Position numbers and translations under genes: made by a program
Part shown: positions 9,901 to 15,564 of the stretch, in pieces
How the letters are laid out: each line of letters begins with the position of its first letter
Numbering within the stretch: position 1 is the stretch's first letter
Notes under the pieces: generated by a model
Told to the model about the DNA's origin: nothing
Databases searched by the model: none
What the model saw: the letters and a program-made list of their open reading frames with translations, nothing else
Source: Pseudomonadota bacterium
GTDB lineage: Bacteria; Desulfobacterota; JADFVX01
Assembly: GCA_015222555.1 (NCBI GenBank)
Contig: JADFVM010000248.1
Coordinates: 1 to 15,640 of the forward strand
Reading direction: 5' to 3'
Length of the DNA: 15,640 nucleotides

Positions 9901-10356
9901 AGCAGGATGAAGGCTTATCTGAACGACACAACTCGAACGCAAGATGTATTACATAATGGATGGTACATTACCGGTGATATTGCAAGGATTGACGAAGAAG
10001 GTTTTATCCATATTGTGGGGCGGCTGAGCCGTTTTTCAAAAATAGGTGGCGAAATGGTGCCCCATGTTAAGATTGAAGAAACCTTACAGCAGGCGCTTGG
10101 ATTTGAGGAGCAGAAACTAGTCGTCTCCTCTGTCAGGGATGAGTCAAAGGGGGAGAAGCTCGTTGTTCTTCATCTCCCGGAAGCGACTCCACGGATGGAG
10201 TCCAAGTCCATTATGGAAAAACTCAAGGCTGCGGGCCTGCCAAACCTGTGGATTCCCAGAGAATTTTATGAGATAGTTGAATTTCCCCTTCTTGCCTCGG
10301 GTAAGCTGGATCTTAATCGGCTGGGTAAGCTGGCAACGGTGCTGGCAAGGAAGTAG
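6949..10356 (+). CDS. aas: LplT-Aas fusion: lysophospholipid transporter / 2-acyl-GPE acyltransferase / acyl-ACP synthetase
   Basis: Inner-membrane protein that would import lysophospholipid (as LplT flips lyso-PE) and re-acylate it using acyl-ACP made in its own C-terminal domain. In E. coli these are separate LplT (397 aa) and Aas (719 aa); here they are one chain of 1135 residues. Seen in order: an MFS transporter (about 1-410, many hydrophobic helices, GAFNDNALKM near the N-terminus, DRFSKRT loop); a PlsC-type acyltransferase with the HX4D motif (His443, Asp448) and FPEGSISRTG (512-521); an AMP-forming synthetase with SSGSTGEPKG (781-790), GYGATE (918-923), the GWYITGDIARIDEEG region and the C-terminal lysine in SGKL (Lys1119). 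All key residues are present. AAGGAGGT (6933-6940) precedes the ATG by eight bases. A sigma-54 promoter lies upstream, and a lipid-type hydrolase follows 51 bp downstream, probably in the same operon. Confidence 0.92.
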   Translation: MKVSDLFKKRGFLGLFISQATGAFNDNALKMILFGVVLVSMPVDQHDFYLSLLSALLVTPFVFFAPLAGWFSDRFSKRTVLLTFKATEFAILGLALAAIFMESLPILFILLILMGSQSAFYSPAKYGILKEVVSEKRLGQANGIIEMGTILCIILGTVGGSFLFDLFKSPGSHDGLVNPLIFLVIVSLTGFLATLKVEKLSPCTDERFTMKDFFQNLSVLKKNRKLRLTVAGICYFWFIAILLQMLLILFGTQEMGLKTVSEASLLFLFLSIGVATGSFVAAKLSRYKVELGLIPVGAIGMAIMSIILPSIAAHYFLVIIDLIVLGLFGGMFLVPLNTLLQMESSDEKRGQFIALANFFSNLGMLLSSLALYILSHSFQVSPANILLVFGLLTLAISVYIFFLLPEAFFSLVLGVFTRSVYRIRSNDYDLIPEKGGVLLTPNHMSFMDGLILYYAVPHRKVRFVVYRRYFDKPIVGWFLKMSACIPISEERSKDAILKVVSALDAGEVVCIFPEGSISRTGFTLPFKKGIELILRRSSNETKVLPVFIDKLWGSLFSFKGKRFFKKLPQSFPYAVTVYFGQPMKGKVSAFDLRQKVLELGSDAFALRRKEFKTLPVHFIRTARRFMFRKAVVDTSGKPLNYLKLLTASILLSRSIKKQCTGKEMVGIMLPASVAAVLSNVAVGLSGNIAVNLNFTAGDDAISKTIEKCDMKMIITSKLFVRKAKLNRLEQFVYIEDLMKAMSPFDRMKTLLSVLLLPSFMLMKLYCRDASSAEDTATVIFSSGSTGEPKGVELTHANVLSNGEMVDQILDFRASDRMLGSLPFFHSFGYSITFWLPLLKGIYTAFVPDPLDAKKVGEMAATYGSTVILGTPTFYNLYTRRCNKEQFKSLRIAIAGAERLSERMAQGFLEKFGVPLVEGYGATEMSPVISCNAPDYNEKGIHQKGTKSGSVGLALPGLSVKVVDPEDYDKEFSYGTEGMLLVKGPSRMKAYLNDTTRTQDVLHNGWYITGDIARIDEEGFIHIVGRLSRFSKIGGEMVPHVKIEETLQQALGFEEQKLVVSSVRDESKGEKLVVLHLPEATPRMESKSIMEKLKAAGLPNLWIPREFYEIVEFPLLASGKLDLNRLGKLATVLARK

Positions 10357-10393
10357 AATTAATAAGACAGTAGAAACCCACACCATCTGGAAA

Positions 10394-10399
10394 GGGAGG
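10394..10399 (+). promoter_or_regulatory. Shine-Dalgarno pointing to an AUU start codon
   Basis: GGGAGG ends eight bases before ATT at 10408. No ATG, GTG or TTG exists in frame between the stop at 10363-10365 and the ATG at 10534, and I see no comparable Shine-Dalgarno directly before 10534. Confidence 0.6.
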
Positions 10400-10407
10400 T
10401 AAAAGAG

Positions 10408-11136
10408 ATTTTTTTAATTATTCTAAGTCTGGTAATTATTTTCGCTGTTTTTCTGTTTGTTGGGCCAATTGCTCAGTCAGAAAGCTATCACCGCTTTGCG
10501 GATGAGCGGACCCTCTTCAATCTAAGTAACGGTATGAACGTTCTTTCCAACATCCCCTTTGTCATCGTCGGGCTCATGGGTATTGTTATTGTTGGTCATA
10601 TAATAATGGAATGGGAAAATGTCATCATTCTCCTGTCTTACTTGACCTTTTTTGCCGGCCTCTTTCTCACCGGCTTTGGCTCTGCATGGTATCATCTCAA
10701 ACCCACCAATGAAACGCTGGTTTGGGACCGCCTCCCGATGACCATCGCCTTTGCCGGTTTTTTCTGCTCTGTTGTTTCCGAATTGGTGAATCCCATTGCA
10801 GGGATAATCCTTTTGATCCCTCTTTTGCTTCTCGGTTTCTTTAGTGTCGTTTACTGGATTTGGACTGAAAGACGGGGGCGGGGCGACTTGAGATTATACG
10901 TGCTTGTTCAATTCCTGCCCATGCTGCTCATCCCGATGATTATGGTAATGTATGATGCGCCCGAGGGCTACATTCCCTATATCGTTGCACTGTTGATTTT
11001 TTATCTCATTGCCAAGGTCTTTGAATTGTTCGATTCTGTGATATACTCATGGCGTCATTTCATCAGCGGTCATACGCTTAAGCATCTTATTGCCGCGGTG
11101 GGGGCATTTTGTTTGTTGCTCTTGCTTCAGGGGTGA
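10408..11136 (+). CDS. CREST-superfamily membrane hydrolase (alkaline ceramidase-like), AUU start
   Basis: Multi-pass membrane protein of the CREST (ceramidase/PAQR) superfamily, whose members are zinc-dependent amide hydrolases. A lipid substrate is likely but unproven. From ATT 10408 the product has 242 residues. The N-terminal part (a hydrophobic helix, then YHRFADERT and NVLSNIPF) continues without a break into the core. It resembles the N-terminal signature I associate with bacterial ceramidase-like proteins, so starting at ATG 10534 (200 residues) would delete helix 1 and this motif. Candidate catalytic and zinc residues are all present: Ser92 (GFGS), His96 (AWYH), Asp107 (WDRLPM) and the C-terminal HxxxH (His222, His226). 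The gene starts 51 bp after aas without a visible promoter or terminator, so co-transcription is likely. The start codon could instead be CTG 10387 or 10426. An ATG-to-ATT sequencing error or mutation is also possible. Confidence 0.75.
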   Translation: MFLIILSLVIIFAVFLFVGPIAQSESYHRFADERTLFNLSNGMNVLSNIPFVIVGLMGIVIVGHIIMEWENVIILLSYLTFFAGLFLTGFGSAWYHLKPTNETLVWDRLPMTIAFAGFFCSVVSELVNPIAGIILLIPLLLLGFFSVVYWIWTERRGRGDLRLYVLVQFLPMLLIPMIMVMYDAPEGYIPYIVALLIFYLIAKVFELFDSVIYSWRHFISGHTLKHLIAAVGAFCLLLLLQG

Positions 11137-11162
11137 GGAGCGCCGTTGTGACGCAATGAATG

Positions 11163-11183
11163 GAGACGCATTCAATGCATCTC
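11163..11183. repeat. small REP-like palindrome
   Basis: GAGACGCATT and AATGCATCTC flank a single C and pair at 9 of 10 positions. A related half, GACGCAATGAATG, lies just to the left. Its shape resembles the small dispersed GTAGAGACGC-type palindromes found between genes in many bacteria. Only one copy is in view, so repeat status is inferred. Confidence 0.4.
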
Positions 11184-11200
11184 TACAGGGAGGGACCTTT

Positions 11201-11458
11201 ATGTACCTTAAAAAAAGACACATACCGTTTACTGCTTTTTTTCTTTCTCTAATCCTTCTTCTGTCCTTTTCCATATCTTTAGAAGCAGATACGCCTGAAA
11301 GAAAAAATGCATCACAATCAGCCTCTTTCCGGTGCTGATCTGGACCTGCTTAACAAGGGAACGCTGGCCCCTTAGATCTTGTCCTTTTATATCATGATGG
11401 CAAACAAATTAAGCAGCGCCCCATGAGGCAGATGGCTAAACTGATGGGGGAGGTTTAA
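11201..11458 (+). pseudogene. decayed gene for a small secreted protein, broken across three frames
   Basis: ATG 11201 follows GGGAGGG and encodes a convincing signal peptide: Lys/Arg, then a hydrophobic run FFLSLILLLSFSI, then LEADTPERK. That frame stops at 11338 after 45 residues. A second frame overlaps at an A-rich run near 11302 and encodes QPLSGADLDLLNKGTLAP, stopping at 11373-11375. A third frame continues as LDLVLLYHDGKQIKQRP and MRQMAKLMGEV and stops at 11456-11458. Read together they give about 85 residues of plausible protein, so the best reading is one small exported protein destroyed by two frameshifts. I do not recognise the family. The alternative is that only the 45-residue peptide (11201-11338) is real. 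Sequencing errors would also produce this picture. Confidence 0.45.
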
Positions 11459-11530
11459 TAAATTGTAGAAATTACCTGTCCTGTGGGTGGGGGCAGAGTT
11501 AGAAGGCAAGCCCTTTTTACTCCGGCAAAC

Positions 11531-11560
11531 TTGAATGACTCTATCACCTGTTAGTAAAAT
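11531..11560 (+). promoter_or_regulatory. possible sigma-70 promoter of the alpha/beta hydrolase
   Basis: TTGAAT (11531-11536) and TAAAAT (11555-11560) are separated by 18 bp. The implied leader is about 18 nt and contains no Shine-Dalgarno. This is a moderate match only. Confidence 0.35.
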
Positions 11561-11584
11561 GCGTATATGAAATAATATTGATCT

Positions 11585-12433
11585 ATGCATACCTGGAATG
11601 ATTTTCTAAAATTAACGGATGAGCTCTCCGACATTAATCTTTACCATGAAGAATACGGCTCCGGCGAAGAGACCCTCATCTTTATTCATGGTTTTGGTGT
11701 CAGCCTGTATACGTGGCGGCGCCTTGTAAGGCCTTTATCAGAGCAATTCAAGGTCATTTTGATCGATCTGAAAGGTTTTGGAAAATCACCCAAACCCGAG
11801 GATAAACATTATTCCGTCTATCTTCAGGCCTCACTTCTCGTCCAGTTCATTAAAAGACAAGACATAAAAAAAATGACCATTGTCGGTCATTCCTACGGCG
11901 GGGGAATTTCCCTTATTGCATCGCTCTATTTTATGAACCGGGATCGTGAGAGACTGAAGCGATTGATCCTTCTCGATAGCGTGGCCTATGAACAGGTGCT
12001 GCCACCCTTTGTGCATATACTGAGGATACCTCTTGTGGGAAGAGCGAGTGTTTTGATTCCCGCCAGGGTTCAGGTCTTGTCGATGATGAAAGAGGCCTAT
12101 CTGGATGAAAAGCAGATCACTAAAGAGGCGGTGTCGGCCTATTCAAAACCCCTCGATGAACCGGGTGGCCGGCATGCTATTATCGAGACGGCCAGGCAGA
12201 TGATACCGGCAGACCTGGATAAGTTATCTCGACGATATGGAGAAATCGATATCCCCGTATTGATCGTCTGGGGCTTGGAGGATAGCATTATTCCACTACA
12301 ATTTGGCGAGCGCCTCAATAATGACCTGCCAGATTCAAGGCTCGAGATTATCAAAAACTGTGGACATGCGCCTCAGGAAGAAAAGCCGAAAGAGACAATT
12401 CGAATTTTCATTGATTTTCTGAATTCACATTAG
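11585..12433 (+). CDS. alpha/beta hydrolase-fold protein
   Basis: Soluble alpha/beta hydrolase of 282 residues, the usual length for the family. Seen: oxyanion-hole HGFG (35-38), nucleophile elbow GHSYGG with Ser103, acid Asp233 in VWGLEDSIIP, and base His261 in CGHAPQEEKP. The triad is complete and no signal peptide is visible, so a cytoplasmic esterase or related hydrolase is expected; the substrate cannot be told. An in-frame TGA at 11579-11581 forces the start to ATG 11585. No Shine-Dalgarno is visible before it (AATAATATTGATCT), which suggests weak or unusual initiation. Its position after aas and a ceramidase-like gene hints at lipid work, but a 448-bp gap with a dead gene separates them. 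The 3' end overlaps the convergent rhombosortase gene by four bases. Confidence 0.88.
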   Translation: MHTWNDFLKLTDELSDINLYHEEYGSGEETLIFIHGFGVSLYTWRRLVRPLSEQFKVILIDLKGFGKSPKPEDKHYSVYLQASLLVQFIKRQDIKKMTIVGHSYGGGISLIASLYFMNRDRERLKRLILLDSVAYEQVLPPFVHILRIPLVGRASVLIPARVQVLSMMKEAYLDEKQITKEAVSAYSKPLDEPGGRHAIIETARQMIPADLDKLSRRYGEIDIPVLIVWGLEDSIIPLQFGERLNNDLPDSRLEIIKNCGHAPQEEKPKETIRIFIDFLNSH

Positions 12434-13110
12434 TAATTATTTCTAATCAGGCCATTCTTCCTATTGAGAAAGAAAAATATTACTATCCCTCCCAGTAGCC
12501 CACCCAGATGAGATTCTGCTATAGGCAGCCCCACATCACCAAAATGAAGCCCCGCAAAAAGAACCTGCCCCGTAGTTGCCTCAATAATACTTTTTACAAA
12601 TACAGTTAAAAAATAAATCAACCCTGTCTTATGCAGAAAGTCTCCTTTGGGGTAACGTCTGATCAGCTCAAGGCCGGTAATCGCCATGAGGCCATGGGCA
12701 CAGCCGGAGAGGCCGCAGAGTCCGGATCTTTCAATGAGCGGTGAAAATAAGAGTGGATAAAGAAGGCTCGTCACTGTGGGGATTAAAACATAGAACAATC
12801 GCTTTGATCTTTTCTCCTCTTCTATCCCGTGATAAAGCAGTAAAAAAGCACTGCCGTCAAGAATAAGGTTGTACCAGCTTACATGGACGAAGGGAAATGT
12901 GAACACTCGCCACCACTGGCCGCCCTCAACGTCGGGCAGGAAAAAGGCAAGGTTTGTTGATGCTTTGCCATTTAAAAGAGAGAGGTTCGCCAGGGCCAGC
13001 AGAGATGCCCAAAGCATCATTTCTCCTTTTCTGGGACTCCCCTTTGGAGGCCCATGTTTTTCTTCATTGCACACCAGGGCCTTAGTATCGCTCATCGTCG
13101 GATTGTTCAT
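12430..13110 (-). CDS. rrtA: rhombosortase-type rhomboid intramembrane serine protease
   Basis: Inner-membrane rhomboid protease (226 residues) most like the rhombosortase branch, which cleaves GlyGly-CTERM-type C-terminal sorting tails on exported proteins. Seen: QWWRVFTFPFVHVSWYN (His76, Asn81 at the rhomboid HxxxxN position), the catalytic serine in GLCGLSGCAHG (Ser135), and the catalytic histidine in ESHLGG (His201). There are about six hydrophobic segments, the compact core expected of rhombosortases. A soluble ~30-residue N-terminus rich in Lys/Gly/Pro precedes helix 1. ATG 13110 has AGGAGA seven bases upstream. The gene directly follows a VIT-vWA gene on the same strand (75-bp gap containing a strong hairpin), and that neighbour carries a candidate substrate tail. 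Rhomboid family is near certain; the rhombosortase subclass is an inference from motif spacing and context. Confidence 0.82.
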   Translation of the reverse strand: MNNPTMSDTKALVCNEEKHGPPKGSPRKGEMMLWASLLALANLSLLNGKASTNLAFFLPDVEGGQWWRVFTFPFVHVSWYNLILDGSAFLLLYHGIEEEKRSKRLFYVLIPTVTSLLYPLLFSPLIERSGLCGLSGCAHGLMAITGLELIRRYPKGDFLHKTGLIYFLTVFVKSIIEATTGQVLFAGLHFGDVGLPIAESHLGGLLGGIVIFFFLNRKNGLIRNNY

Positions 13111-13138
13111 TCGATATTCTCCTGCGCTAATTCATTAA

Positions 13139-13170
13139 GTAGACCTCCCCATGTGCACGGGGAGGTCTAC
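13139..13170. repeat. perfect 12-bp inverted repeat between VIT-vWA and rhombosortase genes
   Basis: GTAGACCTCCCC (13139-13150) and GGGGAGGTCTAC (13159-13170) are perfect complements around the loop ATGTGCAC. On the minus strand the sequence after it is TTAATGAATTAG, not a U-run, so it is not a classical terminator for the VIT-vWA gene. It may limit read-through, protect the upstream mRNA 3' end, or be a REP-like element. Either role would lower rhombosortase expression relative to its substrate. Confidence 0.7.
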
Positions 13171-13185
13171 GGGAAAATATTTGAT

Positions 13186-15309
13186 TTATTTCCGCATTTT
13201 TTTTCTGCGTCTTAACCAGGCTGCAGCGCCAACAAATAATGGCCCAACAGGTCCCGATCCCATGTCGAAATCCCAGCTTCTTTTTTGAGGGCTCGATGAA
13301 TTTTGAACCTTTGTTTGTTCTGGAGTACTGTTTGTACTCGGCGCAGGTGATACACGTTGAGTTCTTTGTGTCTTTTCTGTGGCAGGCTTCTGAACCGATG
13401 GTTGCGGTCCAAGGTCTGATACTGCTTTATTCCTGATGCTCTCCAGTTGCCGGCTTCGCTTATCCTGAGCCTGACGGTCACGATTCAACCTCAAACTGTT
13501 TTTGCGGTCAATTTTCCAGCGCGAATATTCAGCGTCATTTTCAAGTACAAGAAAAGAGGTATATTCAGTAACAATTGAGTATCCTTCCCCAAGTTGTACG
13601 ATTTCGTCAATCACCGGCTGGCGTGAGCCTGTCCTGTTTGCACCCTTCAGGAGTTGGTCGATACGTTTCCAGGCCCACATTCTTTCAATCTCAGGATTGT
13701 CATCATCCTTTTTCGGGAAGGTGAGTTTGGCTACCTCTTTTATTTCACGTCCCTGGACATTTGCCTTTAGCGTAACATCTGTCTCACCATTTCCGGCATA
13801 TCGACCATAGATCCGTATTGGGGAGCCGTGATAGAGGCTGGGTAATTTTTTAGGCTCCACATCATAAACGCCCAGTCTGCCAAAGTCTATTTCAACATCA
13901 GTTGCAGCAGGCCGCATTAATTTACGTCGAAACCCCTTGGCCTGGGCTTTAAAGTTGTCACCACGAGAAATGAATGAAGCCAAACCACCTGAGTCTTCTG
14001 CCATCTGTTCGAGAAGAGGCCTGTTGACCTCATTCCCAATGCCAATGCAGAAAACACGTACATTCCTCGGGCGTGTCTGGATGAGTTGAGCCAGTGTTTG
14101 CCTTTCTCGCTGCTCTGTCATTCCATCACTGAGAATTACTACATTAAGCGTCCTGTCAGGATCGCTGTATCTGTATGCCGTATTGATTGCCGGAGCAAGG
14201 ACTGTTCCGCCATTAGCCTTCGATGAGCCCATAAATATGCTTGCCTCCCGCTTCATCTTTTCGTTAGCGGGACGGAGCTCGTTAAACAGTGGCAAGGGAC
14301 TTACATTAAAAGTCATGACTTCGAAGCGGTCATCGTCGCCCAGTTCATCTATGAACGCTTCAACAGAGTTTTTGGACAGGATCAACTTCCTGTCATCTCT
14401 CATGCTGCCCGATATATCCATAACAAAGACATAATCCATTCCCGTATCAAGCTTTGCAAGCTCCTCACCGGCAGTTAAGGTCATTAGAAAATATCCGTCT
14501 TCACCATCCGGCTTGGACGTGATTAAGTCAATTCCTGTCTTTGGACGGGATATGTTGTAACTTACCACCACATCTTTTGCCAAGCTTCCCCCTGGTGTTT
14601 CCAGGCTGGCTGAGGAATATCTGTCTGAGTGTCTGGCCGTAACAAAGGCATCCCCATGGCTCGGGCTTTCCATCGCTACGATAGAGACGGCAGACTTAAC
14701 CTCCACATCTATGGCGAATTTGCCTGTGACACGTGAGTCCACATCATTTCTGGTCACCGTTGCCAGGGGATAGACATAGGTGGCCCTGTCATGATCGATA
14801 TCAAGCTCCTGATAGTAAGTAACCTCGATTTTCTGTTCCGCACCGGCATTGATGGGGAATATTCTCATTTCAAAGGTCTTGTAATCGACCTGCTCAAGCA
14901 GCCCCGGATCCCTCCTTTTGCTCTTGTAACTATTATAGATTTGGCGTGCCCGCTCCTTTTCGAGCACTTCTCCGACCATCTCCTTTCCGTTGATCCACAT
15001 ACTGAAGTTGGCTACGGATGCACCTTTTGGTACGGGATATGTATAGAGCGCCTCGACCTGCCGGTTCTCAGTGTTAAGAAAAACCTGCTTAACATGCGTG
15101 ATGGCGATACCATTATTTATTGTCACCTTTATCTCATGTTCCTTTAATTCCAGCACACCTCCAAATCCTCCATCCGCAATTAGCAATCCTGCTGCATTTG
15201 CCTTTCCCGGGATGGTTAATGCCAGGATCAATCCTGTCAGAACCAGCAGGCTCAGCAGGCAAGTACCGATCTGTTCAAAAATGTTTAATCTCTTCACTTC
15301 CGCTTTCAT
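13186..15309 (-). CDS. secreted VIT and von Willebrand A domain protein with C-terminal sorting-type tail
   Basis: Exported 707-residue protein. Seen in order: a signal peptide (basic start, hydrophobic 14-33, cleavage likely near KANA-A at 36-40); a VIT domain (about 45-170, with LYTYPVPKGASV); a vWA domain (about 292-465) with a full MIDAS metal site (DISGS at 298-302, Thr369, Asp395); a beta-rich region to about 600; a Gln/Ser/Pro/Thr-rich linker (630-676). The tail (684-707) is GSGPVG, PLFVGAAAWL, then RRRKKMRK. Small Gly-rich motif, short hydrophobic stretch and basic end are the layout of GlyGly-CTERM-like signals, and a rhombosortase gene follows directly. VIT-vWA proteins usually bind ligands or form surface structures; the exact role is unknown. 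A known proteobacterial VIT-vWA family is paired with sortases instead. AGGAGGG precedes the ATG, and a sigma-54 promoter lies just upstream. Confidence 0.9.
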   Translation of the reverse strand: MKAEVKRLNIFEQIGTCLLSLLVLTGLILALTIPGKANAAGLLIADGGFGGVLELKEHEIKVTINNGIAITHVKQVFLNTENRQVEALYTYPVPKGASVANFSMWINGKEMVGEVLEKERARQIYNSYKSKRRDPGLLEQVDYKTFEMRIFPINAGAEQKIEVTYYQELDIDHDRATYVYPLATVTRNDVDSRVTGKFAIDVEVKSAVSIVAMESPSHGDAFVTARHSDRYSSASLETPGGSLAKDVVVSYNISRPKTGIDLITSKPDGEDGYFLMTLTAGEELAKLDTGMDYVFVMDISGSMRDDRKLILSKNSVEAFIDELGDDDRFEVMTFNVSPLPLFNELRPANEKMKREASIFMGSSKANGGTVLAPAINTAYRYSDPDRTLNVVILSDGMTEQRERQTLAQLIQTRPRNVRVFCIGIGNEVNRPLLEQMAEDSGGLASFISRGDNFKAQAKGFRRKLMRPAATDVEIDFGRLGVYDVEPKKLPSLYHGSPIRIYGRYAGNGETDVTLKANVQGREIKEVAKLTFPKKDDDNPEIERMWAWKRIDQLLKGANRTGSRQPVIDEIVQLGEGYSIVTEYTSFLVLENDAEYSRWKIDRKNSLRLNRDRQAQDKRSRQLESIRNKAVSDLGPQPSVQKPATEKTQRTQRVSPAPSTNSTPEQTKVQNSSSPQKRSWDFDMGSGPVGPLFVGAAAWLRRRKKMRK

Positions 15310-15334
15310 AATTCCCTCCTTATTTTTTATTTAT

Positions 15335-15346
15335 CTCTATATAGAG
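15335..15346. repeat. 12-bp perfect palindrome beside the -12 element
   Basis: CTCTATATAGAG reaches from the -12 cytosine to about the start site of the sigma-54 promoter. It could be an operator that blocks promoter melting, or chance in an AT-rich start region. Confidence 0.35.
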
Positions 15347-15360
15347 CAGAGGGTGTGCCA
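15346..15360 (-). promoter_or_regulatory. sigma-54 (-24/-12) promoter of the VIT-vWA gene
   Basis: On the minus strand TGGCACACCCTCTGC matches TGGCACGNNNNTTGC at 9 of 11 defined positions, with the exact GG-N10-GC spacing. The predicted start is about 15334, leaving a leader of about 25 nt that contains the Shine-Dalgarno. It implies that an activator controls this surface protein, possibly the one encoded at 5199-6740 or another in the genome. Confidence 0.65.
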
Positions 15361-15459
15361 AAAGTCGGTCAGTTGTGTAACGGTGTAAAACTAAAGAGAA
15401 AAGTTGAGGCTGTTGTTTTTGTGTGGGGAAAAGTACTGCTTTTTTAGGCATTGAGTGGT

Positions 15460-15490
15460 CAGTATATGTACTGTGAATGTACATATGCTG
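15460..15490. promoter_or_regulatory. dyad, candidate activator-binding site (UAS) for the VIT-vWA promoter
   Basis: CAGTATATGTAC (15460-15471) and GTACATATGCTG (15479-15490) are inverted repeats with one mismatch, separated by 7 bp. The dyad sits about 125-155 bp upstream of the predicted sigma-54 start, the usual distance for an enhancer-binding-protein site. No copy of it is visible upstream of aas. Confidence 0.45.
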
Positions 15491-15564
15491 GAGGTGTTAG
15501 GAGTGGTTTGCAAGGACATTTTGTTCTTCCTTTTATATGTCTTATTGTATGTTCCCTCTCCTAC

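Noticed and set aside
10534..10536. ATG 10534 as start of the ceramidase-like gene
   Set aside because: It would cut off the first membrane helix and the conserved-looking YHRFADER block, and it lacks a good Shine-Dalgarno; 10408 fits better.
11090..11200. Longer upstream version of the small signal-peptide frame
   Set aside because: The upstream part overlaps the end of the CREST gene and is Cys/Arg-rich junk, whereas ATG 11201 has a Shine-Dalgarno directly before a clean signal peptide.
13139..13170. Rho-independent terminator of the VIT-vWA gene
   Set aside because: The stem is strong, but the following minus-strand sequence has no U-tract; recorded as an inverted repeat instead.
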